NCBI RefSeq assembly: GCF_040546275.1
Contig: NZ_JBEPNO010000014.1
Location: forward strand, 1 to 64,000
Direction: 5' to 3'
Source: Nakamurella sp040546275
GTDB taxonomy: Bacteria > Actinomycetota > Actinomycetes > Mycobacteriales > Nakamurellaceae
DNA: 64,000 bases
Below are positions 8,117-17,418 of the stretch, in pieces (position 1 is the stretch's first letter; each line of letters begins with the position of its first letter). The position numbers were made by a program, and so were the translations under genes. The notes under the pieces are model-generated. The model ran no database searches and was not told the origin of the DNA. It was given only the letters and a program-made list of their open reading frames with translations.

Positions 8117-8395
8117 TCCAGTGGGTCGGCCTCGGTTGGCGTGCGTGACCTGAAGAATCGTCTCAGTGCCTACCTCGACCTGGTCAAGAGCGGGCAGGAG
8201 ATCGTGGTGACCGAACATGGACGGCCGATCGCGAGGTTGAGTCCTGTATCTGCGGACACCGATCGGATGGCTGCTCTGGTGGCGGCCGGCATAGTCCAAC
8301 CGCCGCTGTCAGCGAAACGAGGGCTCCCCTCTGAGCGGATCAAACTGGTGGGAACCAGTTCTCTGGATGACGATGTCGCTGCGCAGCGCGGGTGA
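8102..8395 (+). CDS. vapB: type II antitoxin, Phd/YefM family
   Basis: A 97-residue antitoxin. Residues 10-55 form a Phd/YefM-type DNA-binding domain: VGVRDLKNRLSAYLDLVKSG followed by QEIVVTEHGRPIARLSPV. The C-terminal 40 residues are polar and probably disordered, as expected for the part that wraps the toxin. The start could be 8102 or the ATG at 8108. The stop overlaps the GTG of the PIN toxin gene by four bases, the standard antitoxin-first coupled layout. It neutralises VapC and likely represses the operon. Confidence 0.9.
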   Translation: MKMATSSGSASVGVRDLKNRLSAYLDLVKSGQEIVVTEHGRPIARLSPVSADTDRMAALVAAGIVQPPLSAKRGLPSERIKLVGTSSLDDDVAAQRG

Positions 8396-8811
8396 TCGCG
8401 TACTTCGACACGTCGATGCTGGTCAAACTCCTCGTCGACGACGAGGAATACCGAGCAGAAGCGGAACGGATCTGGCTCGAGGCAGACCATCTTGTATGCG
8501 CAGAAGTCGGCTACGTCGAAACGCGGGCAGCTCTGGCCGCCGCCCGGCGCGGTGGGCGTCTTGACGATGCCGACCTGCGAGTTGCCAAGGAGCAGTTCGG
8601 GGCGCTCTGGAAACAGATCAACGTCATCGCGGTGGACACAGCGCTGGTGAAGGCGGCCGGAGACATAGCCGAACTCGACGGGCTCCGTGGTTACGACGCC
8701 GTGCATTTGGCGGCTGCGGTGGCGGTGCGGGCCACTGTTGTGGCAAGTGCAGACCGACAATTGATCGGGGCAGCCAGAAATCGGGGATTCGGCGTAGCCC
8801 AACCTCGGTAG
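8392..8811 (+). CDS. vapC: VapC-type PIN ribonuclease toxin
   Basis: A 139-residue PIN-domain protein. The conserved acidic residues are present: YFDTSMLVKLL near the N-terminus (first Asp), E in CAEVGYVETRAAL, and the C-terminal DGLRGYDAVHLAAA plus VASADRQLIGAA. These form the Mg-dependent nuclease site of VapC toxins, which cut specific RNAs. Start GTG overlaps the antitoxin stop. All key residues are intact, so the toxin is probably active. Its setting in a region of decayed genes is typical of a self-maintaining module in accessory DNA. Confidence 0.92.
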   Translation: MIAYFDTSMLVKLLVDDEEYRAEAERIWLEADHLVCAEVGYVETRAALAAARRGGRLDDADLRVAKEQFGALWKQINVIAVDTALVKAAGDIAELDGLRGYDAVHLAAAVAVRATVVASADRQLIGAARNRGFGVAQPR

Positions 8812-9540
8812 CTCACCCCCGACGCCGCCCGTCGTTGATGCCCCGCACATCGACGGTCTCGGGTCACCCGCGTCGTCGCCGCGCATTGCCGGTGGATCCT
8901 GGTGCGTCCTTGTCAGATGGCTGAGCCGGCCGTTGGCCGAAGTGGGGAGGCCCCGCCTCGCCCTTCGGACGCAGGTGCTCGAGACTGCTACGGGAAGGCC
9001 TGCAGGCCTCAGCATCGCAGGCCATGACCGCGGAACAGGTCGAGGCGATCGCGCGACGCGTCTTCGCTGAGGCGCGATAGCCGCACCGGCACGCACCCGC
9101 AAGCCGAACCGTGAGCGGCAACGCCGCAGGCGTTCGGGGTTGTGCCCTCGCACCGTCCCGCAACACCCGCCCGGTGACAATTCCGCTGGAGTACGGGGTA
9201 CCACCTGTGGGAGTGCAACCGATCCAGTCGTCCCCGCGCGGGCATCGCGTCGCTGAGGCAAGTGCAACCCGAGCGTGTCCTTCTCGCGTCTGGCCGCTAT
9301 GCGAGAAGCCTGGTCGGGGCGCGGCGACGTTCCGCGCCACCGTCACGGGTTTCGACGCCGTCACCACGCTCACCATCCACCCCGCCGACCGCCGTGTCGT
9401 CGTGATGACACTCGGCGAGACCTGGCTTCCAGGACCATTTCTCGCGGCCGGCGGCCAGAATCACATGTTGACCCGGGACGGCTCGATCAACTCGGTGCTC
9501 CACGAGGTGCTGCCCTCCCTGCCGTGAACCGCGCCCAGGA
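8812..9540. other. non-coding debris
   Basis: About 730 bases without an intact gene. Near 8970-9080 the plus strand encodes a C-terminal-looking peptide (QAMTAEQVEAIARRVFAEAR then stop) that I cannot assign, with no start. A second possible remnant is listed at 9305-9527. The stretch looks like eroded accessory sequence. Confidence 0.45.
9305..9527 (+). pseudogene. possible serine hydrolase C-terminal remnant
   Basis: The plus strand encodes ATFRATVTGFDAVTTLTIHP followed by RRVVVMTLGET, ending at a stop at 9525. The pattern of a small residue-rich turn followed by two beta strands resembles the C-terminal sheet of beta-lactamase/DD-peptidase-like serine hydrolases. The S-x-x-K and Y-x-N motifs are not present upstream. 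A weak assignment; it may be something else. Confidence 0.28.
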
Positions 9541-10761
9541 TCAGCCGGTCGCGGGCAGGCCCAGGATCTTCAGCAGCGTCGAGTCGACTTCTGCACCTCC
9601 GGTCAGGATGGGAAAGCTGGTTCCGTCGTGTTCGACGGTCAGGAACGGCCCGGTACACCCGTGGAGCGCCACCGTGGCCTTGATCGTGCCGCCGGGGCCC
9701 GTCGCCACGATGACGTCTGTTTCGGGATTCTTCAGATCTTCCGCCTTCATAGCCATGCAATAGAAGGTGCCGGAGCCGGCGACCTGCTGGTCGTCGAGCA
9801 GCTGCACGATCGTCTTGAGATCCGGCCCGACGAGCGTCCGATGAACGGGGCTCTGCCCGCGCCGAGTGATGGTCACCGCCAGGGACGTCAGTCCGGCGGG
9901 AAGAATCGATTCGGCCGGCCGGGTGCGCACCCAGTCGGCTTGGACGTCGAGGCGCACAGCGGTTTTCCCGCCGACCGCGATGACTGAGACCGCCAGCGTG
10001 ACGTTCGCAAGCGCCTGGTCAGAGCCCAGGTCCGGCACCGCCCAATTCAGGTAGGTCACGCTGACGCCATTGATCCCGCCCCGACTCGTGATGGGGCCGT
10101 CGCCTTTCCAGTCGGACAGAGCCGCCAGGACCTGGTCCGGTGCATTGGCGCTGGTCCACCACCGAGTACGGGCGATCAATTCGAAGGAGCCGGGAGTGCC
10201 CTGCGGCGTTCCCAGCACGCGGGCGGAGGGCCCGGTCGACTCGACGGCGCCGTCGAGCAACGGGATCGACGCAATGAGGCCATCGAGTTGGGTCAGGGCC
10301 CGCGGGTAGTGCGGGTCGTCGCCGGGATCGATGAACTCGTTCGTCCCGCCGACTCGTCCCGACGTGACGTATCCCGAGTTCGGGCTGAACGAACGGGGCA
10401 ATTGTGCGCCGCCGACAAGCCGGGCCGACGGGTCGCCCGGGACGGACCGGGCGCTGTTGGCCGCGGTGAACACGGCCGAGGGTGTCGGCTGTTCACCGCG
10501 ACCGGCGGTCGGTGCCGCAGACGGACGTGCGATCAGCACGGCGCTCGCTGCGATGGCCACCACCGCGGCAGCGGCCGCAACGGTCACCCACCGACGGCGC
10601 CGGACGTGCGCCCGTCGCGTTGCCGGCGTGAGGTCCAAGTCCTCGAACGCAGCCATCTCGATCGTCTCGAGAGGCTCGATCGTCTCGAACGGCTCGGGAA
10701 GGGGACGTCGGCCCGCCCGCCAGATGTCGCCCTCGCTCGTCAGCAGATCTTCGATGTTCAT
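9541..10761 (-). CDS. membrane-anchored partner of ECF sigma factor (putative anti-sigma)
   Basis: A 406-residue protein with a cytosolic N-terminus of about 60 residues, one membrane helix (VTVAAAAAVVAIAASAVLIA) after a basic ARRAHVRRRRW-type stop-transfer, and a large extracytoplasmic part of about 320 residues. Its stop-start arrangement with the upstream ECF sigma gene (four-base overlap) and its topology suggest an anti-sigma factor. However, the N-terminus has no zinc-binding H-x3-C-x2-C motif; instead it holds a duplicated acidic stretch (PFETIEPLETIE). The external domain has two Cys residues (TFYCMAMKAED and LHGCTGPF) that could pair. Function is inferred from position. Confidence 0.68.
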   Translation of the reverse strand: MNIEDLLTSEGDIWRAGRRPLPEPFETIEPLETIEMAAFEDLDLTPATRRAHVRRRRWVTVAAAAAVVAIAASAVLIARPSAAPTAGRGEQPTPSAVFTAANSARSVPGDPSARLVGGAQLPRSFSPNSGYVTSGRVGGTNEFIDPGDDPHYPRALTQLDGLIASIPLLDGAVESTGPSARVLGTPQGTPGSFELIARTRWWTSANAPDQVLAALSDWKGDGPITSRGGINGVSVTYLNWAVPDLGSDQALANVTLAVSVIAVGGKTAVRLDVQADWVRTRPAESILPAGLTSLAVTITRRGQSPVHRTLVGPDLKTIVQLLDDQQVAGSGTFYCMAMKAEDLKNPETDVIVATGPGGTIKATVALHGCTGPFLTVEHDGTSFPILTGGAEVDSTLLKILGLPATG

Positions 10762-11270
10762 GGTTCGTCGACCTCCAGAATGCTGCGCAGTCGTGCCCGT
10801 GCTGCGGACAGTGTCGATTTCACGGTTCCCTCGGAGCACGCCATGACCACGGCGCTCTCGGCCACGGACAGACCCACGAAGTAGAAGCAGTCGACGGCAA
10901 GGCGTTGCCGGGCCGGCAGCGTCGCGACAGCCTGTTCGACGTCGAGTCGTCCCTCCAGGTCGGGCCCGTCCGCCGCGACGTCGGTCATCGAGGTCTGCGG
11001 GGGACGACTCTTCCGGCCGGCCTTGCGGGCCTGATCCGCGGCGATGGCGCACAACCAGGACCGGGCGCTGCCCCGGGACGGATCGAACTGCCCGCGCTTG
11101 ACCCACGCGCGCAGGACCGCCTCCTGCAGGACGTCATCACGATCGACCCAGGGCGCCAGCCGTTCGATCAGCCAGGCCATGGTCCGGCGGTGCGGAGACA
11201 CCCAGTCCGCGAAATCATTGCGGTCGTCGGACGCGGTCACCTCGTCGCCCACCCCCGATAGGACCGTCAT
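10758..11270 (-). CDS. ECF-type RNA polymerase sigma factor
   Basis: A 170-residue sigma-70 family protein of the extracytoplasmic-function group. Region 2 is seen in RTMAWLIERLAPWVDRDDVL, QEAVLRAWVKRGQFDP and SARSWLCAIAADQARK; region 4 in LPARQRLAVDCFYFVGLSVA and the helix-turn-helix SEGTVKSTLSAARARLRSIL. No C-terminal extension is present. The downstream gene overlaps by four bases and encodes a membrane protein, the usual sigma/anti-sigma operon order. It would redirect RNA polymerase in response to an envelope signal. The target promoters are not evident. Confidence 0.9.
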   Translation of the reverse strand: MTVLSGVGDEVTASDDRNDFADWVSPHRRTMAWLIERLAPWVDRDDVLQEAVLRAWVKRGQFDPSRGSARSWLCAIAADQARKAGRKSRPPQTSMTDVAADGPDLEGRLDVEQAVATLPARQRLAVDCFYFVGLSVAESAVVMACSEGTVKSTLSAARARLRSILEVDEP

Positions 11271-11483
11271 ACCCGTGTATACCCAGCTCGGTCGCCTCTG
11301 GGTTCAGTCGCCGTCCGGATTTTCCTGCGGGAACACCTGCTGCACGCAACACCGCCGGGGAACTCGGCGACAACCGCGGGCGTTGACACGGTGACATGAT
11401 CGGAATGGGACGGAACGTGCAGGTTCCACCCGGCCCACCGACATGTTCCAGCGAGATCGATCTCCTGACCCGAGGAGCACACC

Positions 11484-12269
11484 GTGCAGAGCAGTAACCC
11501 AGCCTTCCGCAGTCTCCGTCAACCGGCCGGTACGGCCCAGGGGGCCGCGCCGAGTGCCGCGTACCTCCAGCAGATGTACGCGCAGCCCTCCACCGGCGCG
11601 CCGGCCCGCGAACGATTCCTCACCCTGGACGACGTGGTCGCCAAGACCGCGACCGTGCTCGGCGTTGGTGTCGTCGCGGCCGTCCTGACCATGACGTTCA
11701 GTTCGACGTGGGTGCTGGCGATCCCGGCGCTCGTCGTCGGGCTGGTGCTCTCGTTGATCATCATCTTCAAGCAGTCCAGGAACCCGGCGCTGATCCTGGC
11801 GTACTCGGTGGCCGAGGGCATCCTGCTCGGCGCTATCACCGGAGCGTTCGAGTCCATCCCGAAGTACCAGGGCATCGGGCTCCAGGCGTTGGTCGGCACC
11901 TTGGGCGTGTTCGCCGGCATGCTGGTCGTCTACAAGACCGGGGCCATCCGGGTCACGCCCAAGTTCACCAAGATGCTGATCGGCGCCATGATCGGCGTGA
12001 TGGTGCTGCTGGTCTTCAACCTGATCGCCAGTGCGTTCGGGGTCGACACCGGCATCCGTGACGGCGGCCCGATGTCGATCGTCATCTCGCTGGTCATCAT
12101 CGTCATCGCAGCGCTGAGCTTCCTGCTCGACTTCGACCAGATCGACCGCGCGATCAAGGCCGGTGCTCCCGCCAGCACGGCGTGGTACTTCGCCTTCGGC
12201 CTGATGTTGACGCTGGTCTGGCTGTACCTGGAGATCCTGCGTCTGCTCGGGTACATGCGCAGCAATTGA
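11484..12269 (+). CDS. Bax inhibitor-1/YccA family membrane protein
   Basis: A 261-residue polytopic protein. After a soluble N-terminus of about 50 residues (with RERFLTLDDVVAKTATVLG) come seven hydrophobic helices, including IPALVVGLVLSLIIIFKQSR, the family signature region LAYSVAEGILLGAITGAFE, and a C-terminal LTLVWLYLEILRLLGYM. The final conserved Asp pair lies in LLDFDQIDRAI. Bacterial relatives include a pH-sensitive calcium leak channel (BsYetJ), which suggests an ion-leak function here. The GTG start at 11484 follows CGAGGAGCAC. The next small gene overlaps the stop as TTGA. Confidence 0.92.
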   Translation: MQSSNPAFRSLRQPAGTAQGAAPSAAYLQQMYAQPSTGAPARERFLTLDDVVAKTATVLGVGVVAAVLTMTFSSTWVLAIPALVVGLVLSLIIIFKQSRNPALILAYSVAEGILLGAITGAFESIPKYQGIGLQALVGTLGVFAGMLVVYKTGAIRVTPKFTKMLIGAMIGVMVLLVFNLIASAFGVDTGIRDGGPMSIVISLVIIVIAALSFLLDFDQIDRAIKAGAPASTAWYFAFGLMLTLVWLYLEILRLLGYMRSN

Positions 12270-12577
12270 CAACCCCAGTCTTCGATCCAGGCCCGCACGT
12301 CGCCGAGTTGCTCCGGCGGCTGCGGGCCTGGTCGGTTTCGTCCTGGAGCCACGGCGACCGCATCGTCGTGACGAGGTCGGCTCTGCAGCAGCTGGCGGCC
12401 AAGGCGACCTCTGCGGACGGTCGGGTTCGCCCGCTCGTTCCGGATGCCGGCGTCCATGCCCTGGCGGACCAGGTCCAGGTGCTGGCCGACGATGCGATCG
12501 ATGCCGGGGTGGACCTGGTGGAGGTCGAGACATTGCTCGTCGAACTCGGTCGGCAGCTGGGCTTCCGAGCGCGCTGA
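12266..12577 (+). CDS. small hypothetical protein coupled to BI-1 gene
   Basis: A 103-residue soluble protein, mostly helical: VAELLRRLRAWSVSSW, then DRIVVTRSALQQLAAKA, ADQVQVLADDAIDAGVDLVE and VETLLVELGRQLGFRAR. No family recognised. The proposed TTG start at 12266 overlaps the preceding stop (TTGA), which gives translational coupling; the frame remains open upstream inside the BI-1 gene but without any likely start. Codon positions show the usual G/C bias at third positions, supporting that it is real. It ends four bases before the stop of the convergent SGNH hydrolase gene. Confidence 0.6.
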   Translation: MTTPVFDPGPHVAELLRRLRAWSVSSWSHGDRIVVTRSALQQLAAKATSADGRVRPLVPDAGVHALADQVQVLADDAIDAGVDLVEVETLLVELGRQLGFRAR

Positions 12578-12581
12578 GAAG

Positions 12582-13577
12582 TCAGGCTGCTCCCGAGGAT
12601 TGCTGCGCCGCAACGGCGCCGCGGAGCTCCTCGAGGGTGGGTGGCAGCAGGGCCGCGACCGCCTTGGCGTAGCCGGCCCCCGAGGGGTGGAAGTGATCGC
12701 CGGCGAAGAGTTCGGGATGGTTTGCGAACTCCGGACTGACCAGCCGACCGACGGGCACACTGCGCCCGCCCTCGGCGAGCACCGCGCGCTCCTGCAGGGT
12801 GGCGAGCAGCATCGACCAGGTGTGCAGCACGGACCGCAGCGGTTGTGGAATGGGTTCGATGACGCCGAAGTCCGGACAGGTCCCGACCACCACCGGAATG
12901 CTCTCGGCCCGCAGGGTGCGGACCGCTTCACCCAGGTGATCGGCCGACCGCTTCGGCGGTACCTTGTTCCGGATGTCGTTGGCGCCCACCACGATCACCA
13001 CCACATCGGGATGTCCCGGCAGGGCCTCGGCAATCTGTCGGGGTAGGTCAGAGGCGCCACAGCCGCTGAGTCCGTGGGTCTGCAGGCGCACCGGCCGGGC
13101 GAGTTCGGAGGCGAGCCCCTTGGCCAGCATCACGCCCGGCGTCTCGGCGGCGTCGCGGGTGCCGTAGCCGACGGCGGTGGAGTCGCCGAGCATCGCCAGG
13201 ACGATCGGACGCAGGCCCGAGAACCCCACCGGGGCATAGGTTTCGGCCTGCAAGGACCCGTCGGGCAGGTAGACACCGTCGGCTCGCGGGACCGGTAGCT
13301 GTGCAACCAGTGCGCGGGCGACGACCTGTCCGGCCGGGATCAGGCCGTCGGCCACCGCCGCATCGATCGCCGCCTGCTCGATCACCCTGACGGTGGCCCT
13401 CGCCTGGTTCAGCAGCGCGGCGACGGCCGCACCCGCCATCCCGGCGACGACCCCGAACCCCGCAGCTGCGGTCACCGCCATTCGGATCGAACCGGCCCGC
13501 CCGACCCCCTCCGAACCGGTGCCACCCGTGGACATCCCGATGGTGATGCCTCCGCTCGCGCACCCGATCTGGCTCAT
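12582..13577 (-). CDS. SGNH/GDSL-family hydrolase
   Basis: A 331-residue esterase-like protein. An N-terminal hydrophobic segment (AVTAAAGFGVVAGMAGAAVA) anchors or exports it. The catalytic motifs follow in order: block I LAMLGDSTAVGYG (Ser), block II LSGCGASDLP (Gly), block III VVVGANDIRN (Asn), and block V GDHFHPSGAGY with the Asp-x-x-His pair. All catalytic residues are present. Such secreted or membrane-tethered SGNH hydrolases deacylate lipids or deacetylate envelope glycans; the substrate here is unknown. The ATG at 13577 is preferred because of GGAGG five bases upstream, although the frame stays open to 13691. Confidence 0.85.
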   Translation of the reverse strand: MSQIGCASGGITIGMSTGGTGSEGVGRAGSIRMAVTAAAGFGVVAGMAGAAVAALLNQARATVRVIEQAAIDAAVADGLIPAGQVVARALVAQLPVPRADGVYLPDGSLQAETYAPVGFSGLRPIVLAMLGDSTAVGYGTRDAAETPGVMLAKGLASELARPVRLQTHGLSGCGASDLPRQIAEALPGHPDVVVIVVGANDIRNKVPPKRSADHLGEAVRTLRAESIPVVVGTCPDFGVIEPIPQPLRSVLHTWSMLLATLQERAVLAEGGRSVPVGRLVSPEFANHPELFAGDHFHPSGAGYAKAVAALLPPTLEELRGAVAAQQSSGAA

Positions 13578-13924
13578 GCCGGCCTCCGCTTCCGCAGCAG
13601 TTCCTCGAAATATCTTCATCCGCAGTCCGGCCCGGCGTCCTGGGAATCCCCGATCTGTGATCGGATCTCCATCCGATCGGGGGTCGATCACGCGCTGGAA
13701 CGACCCGACCGTTCACGCGACGACGAGGAAGCGGGGGGTCACATACCGATAGCCTGACGACGAGGGCAACGTCACGGAGCCGTCCGGACATTCCCTCGCA
13801 AGGCGAACAATCACGACACAGAGTGTCAGCGTCAACGCAGCGCCCACCGGCGAGGCGACCGCAGTGGAGAGAGACGTCGCCCCACCGGACTCGCCGGTCG
13901 GCGGCCGGAGAAGGAGATCGAGCC

Positions 13925-15289
<1,365 letters not shown>

Positions 15290-15319
15290 GCGCTGCCCGC
15301 CGCGTCCTGCTGCCGCCTG

Positions 15320-15367
15320 TTGCGTCCTGCAAAGTGCTCGCTATACCGCACGCTTTGCAGGACGCAA
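15320..15367. repeat. dispersed palindromic repeat, copy A
   Basis: An imperfect palindrome between the convergent cbs and qorB genes. The outer 15-base arms (15320-15334 and 15353-15367) are exact reverse complements, TTGCGTCCTGCAAAG. The 44-bp core (15322-15365) shares 38 positions by eye with the copy at 29494-29537, including AGTGCTCGCTATA. A half copy (GCGTCCTGC) lies just upstream at 15302. It may also act as a bidirectional terminator for the converging genes, although no T tract follows. Confidence 0.75.
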
Positions 15368-15373
15368 CGGGTG

Positions 15374-16231
15374 TCAGGCGTTGAGGGCGGACCGGAAGTA
15401 GTCGACGGCGGGGGTGCTGGGGCGTCCGATCAGCTTCTCGAGGTCACCGGAGGTCACCTCGAGCTCGCCGCGGCGGTTACCGGCCTGGATGTCGGCGAGC
15501 ATCTCGACGACCGGCGCAGGTAGTCCCACCGAGCCGAGCATGCCGGCGTAACCGTCCGCGCCCAGGTCCTGGTAGACCACCGTCCTGCCCGACGCCTCGC
15601 TGATCGCCTCCGCGATCTCGGTCATGGTCAGGGAGCGGTCGCCGCCGAGTTCGTAGATGCGGTTCTCGTGGCCGGTGCCGGTCAGCACGGCCACTGCCGC
15701 GGCGGCGAAGTCGCTGCGGGTGGCGTAGGCGACCCGTCCGTCTCCGGACGCGCCGACCAGCGCACCGCGGGCCACCGAGTCGGCGACATCGCCGAAGGCG
15801 GTCTCGTAGTACCAGCCGTTGCGGAGGAACGTGTACGGCAGGCCGGACGCCAGGATGACCTCTTCGGTGGCCTTGTGATCGACCGCCAGCGAGACCTGGG
15901 TGGTGTCGGCGTGCAGGATGCTGGTGTAGGCGACACGGCCGACCCCGGCGGCCTTGGCGGCGTCGATCACGTTGGTGTGCTGCGGGATTCGGCGGCCGAA
16001 GTCGCTGCCGGAGACCAGCAGCAGGGTGTCGACCCCGGTCAGGGCGGCGGTCAGTGCGGCCGGCTGCTCGTAGTCGGCCTCGCGGACGACGACACCCTTC
16101 TCGGCGAGGTCGGCGACCTTTGCGGGCGTCCGGACGACGGCGACGATGTCACCGGCCGGCACACCAGCGGCGAGAAGGTCTTCGATGACGAGTCGGCCGA
16201 GTTGGCCGGCGGCTCCGGTGATGGCGATCAT
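15374..16231 (-). CDS. qorB: NAD(P)H:quinone oxidoreductase, QorB/NmrA type
   Basis: A 285-residue atypical short-chain dehydrogenase. It begins with MIAITGAAGQLGRLVIEDLL, the dinucleotide-binding glycine motif, followed by IVAVVRTPAKVADLAEKG. Close resemblance to E. coli QorB continues through LLLVSGSDFGRRIPQHTNVI, GVGRVAYTSILHADT, LPYTFLRNGWYYE and the C-terminal LEKLIGRPSTP. QorB reduces quinones with NADPH and may protect from redox cycling. The ATG at 16231 puts the Rossmann motif at the N-terminus. It is divergent from an HxlR regulator with a perfect inverted repeat between, the same arrangement as qorB/qorR-type pairs. Confidence 0.9.
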   Translation of the reverse strand: MIAITGAAGQLGRLVIEDLLAAGVPAGDIVAVVRTPAKVADLAEKGVVVREADYEQPAALTAALTGVDTLLLVSGSDFGRRIPQHTNVIDAAKAAGVGRVAYTSILHADTTQVSLAVDHKATEEVILASGLPYTFLRNGWYYETAFGDVADSVARGALVGASGDGRVAYATRSDFAAAAVAVLTGTGHENRIYELGGDRSLTMTEIAEAISEASGRTVVYQDLGADGYAGMLGSVGLPAPVVEMLADIQAGNRRGELEVTSGDLEKLIGRPSTPAVDYFRSALNA

Positions 16232-16285
16232 GAGGCACTCCTGGTGTGAGAGGGGAGGACGGTCCAGCGATGACTGGATCACTGA

Positions 16286-16304
16286 CACTAACTATTGGTT
16301 AGTG
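16286..16304. promoter_or_regulatory. operator between qorB and HxlR gene
   Basis: A perfect inverted repeat, CACTAAC-N5-GTTAGTG, 55 bp upstream of qorB and 73 bp upstream of the regulator. HxlR regulators bind such 15-20 bp palindromes. The adjacent HxlR protein very likely represses both genes here, releasing on electrophile or oxidant stress as known for QorR and YodB (inference). Confidence 0.72.
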
Positions 16305-16376
16305 CCTGCTATTCCGCAAGTGACTTCTCTCGTCGTGCCCTGTCGTCCGCGGCCCGGGCGCGGTAGCTTCAGGTCT

Positions 16377-16802
16377 GTGGCCACGGGAAAAACGGTAGAG
16401 CGCGAGGAGTCCGCGGACTTCGGCGACCTCCCGCGCGAGTGGGTCGCCGACGTCTTCGCCCGTGACTGCTCGTCCCGCTCGATCGTCGAGGACGTGGCAG
16501 GCAAGTGGGGCACGCTGGTGATGTTGGCGCTGACGGAGGAACCACGCCGGTTCAACGCTCTCCGCCGGCGGATCGACGGGGTCAGCGAACGGATGTTGTC
16601 GCAGACCCTGCAGACGCTGGAGCGTGACGGCATGGTCCTCCGCGACGTGCAGACCGAGATCCCGCCACGCGTCGAGTACACGCTGACCGACCTGGGCACC
16701 AGGGTCGCCACCCGCCTGGTCGCGCTGGTCCGCCTGGTCGAGGACGAGGCCTCCGCCGTCGGAAAGGCCCGCGAGCAGTACGACCGAAGGCAGCGGCGCT
16801 GA
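16377..16802 (+). CDS. HxlR family transcriptional regulator
   Basis: A 141-residue winged-helix regulator. It starts with a disordered stretch, then ARDCSSRSIVEDVAGKWGTL (the conserved Cys and W of the family), RRFNALRRRIDGVSERMLSQ (recognition helix), TLQTLERDGMVLRD and the wing PPRVEYTLTDLGTR. The Cys in the RDC segment corresponds to the redox-sensing Cys used by several HxlR proteins. The GTG at 16377 is the first start after the operator. It is divergent from qorB and only one base before a small membrane gene in the same direction. Confidence 0.9.
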   Translation: MATGKTVEREESADFGDLPREWVADVFARDCSSRSIVEDVAGKWGTLVMLALTEEPRRFNALRRRIDGVSERMLSQTLQTLERDGMVLRDVQTEIPPRVEYTLTDLGTRVATRLVALVRLVEDEASAVGKAREQYDRRQRR

Positions 16803-16803
16803 C

Positions 16804-17292
16804 GTGAGCTATCTACCGGCGCCGTACGAGGCGGCGAAACAGGACGACCTGCCGGCGGCACTGGGCGCCGGCCTGACGGTCACCGTCGCCGGGATCACCA
16901 GCTGGATCCTGGGACACTGGGCCTACCAAGGTATTCGGACCCTCGTCGACCTGGGGAAGGCTCGCAATCAGCTGCCCCGGGAGTTGGTGGTGACCAGTGT
17001 CGGCTGGTCGATCGCCGTGGCGCTGATGGTGACCGGCGGCCTGCTGCTGGCCTTCCGTCGGGGCCGCGGCGCCCTGATCCTGGGTGCGCTGATCTCGATC
17101 GCCACCACCGCGATCGCCCGCTACTCGTTCGGCCTCGGGTCTGCGGCGCAGCCGGTGCCGCAGTGGGCGCTCTACTGGGGCGGCGTGGTGGTGCTGCTGG
17201 TGGCCGTGCTGCCGGCGACCGGCCGCTGGATCGCTCGGACGGCCCCTGCCCCGGCCTATCCGACCAACGCGACCAGGCCGTTCGGTTCCTGA
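16804..17292 (+). CDS. small four-helix membrane protein
   Basis: A 162-residue protein with four hydrophobic helices: LGAGLTVTVAGITSWILG, VVTSVGWSIAVALMVTGGLL, LILGALISIATTAIARY and ALYWGGVVVLLVAVLPATG. The N-terminus is short and polar. I recognise no family; it resembles generic actinobacterial tetraspan proteins next to regulators. It starts one base after the HxlR stop and is probably cotranscribed, so it may share redox control. The GTG start sits right at the operon junction. Confidence 0.62.
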   Translation: MSYLPAPYEAAKQDDLPAALGAGLTVTVAGITSWILGHWAYQGIRTLVDLGKARNQLPRELVVTSVGWSIAVALMVTGGLLLAFRRGRGALILGALISIATTAIARYSFGLGSAAQPVPQWALYWGGVVVLLVAVLPATGRWIARTAPAPAYPTNATRPFGS

Positions 17293-17390
17293 CGCAGGCC
17301 GGCGGTCGCTGACGTCGGCCGGCAGTCGCTGACCCAGGCCGGCAGTCGTTGACGCAGGCCGGAGGTTGCTGACGCCGGCTGGCCGGCGAT
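17291..17390. repeat. tandem 20-bp repeat
   Basis: Four clear copies and a degenerate fifth of a 20-bp unit, beginning GACGCAGGCCGGCGGTCGCT at 17291, then at 17311, 17331, 17351 and 17371. The array starts within the stop codon of the preceding gene and ends about 28 bases before metB. It occupies almost the whole intergenic space. Confidence 0.8.
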
Positions 17391-17418
17391 CGGTCGGGCG
17401 GCCACTAATCTGGGGACC

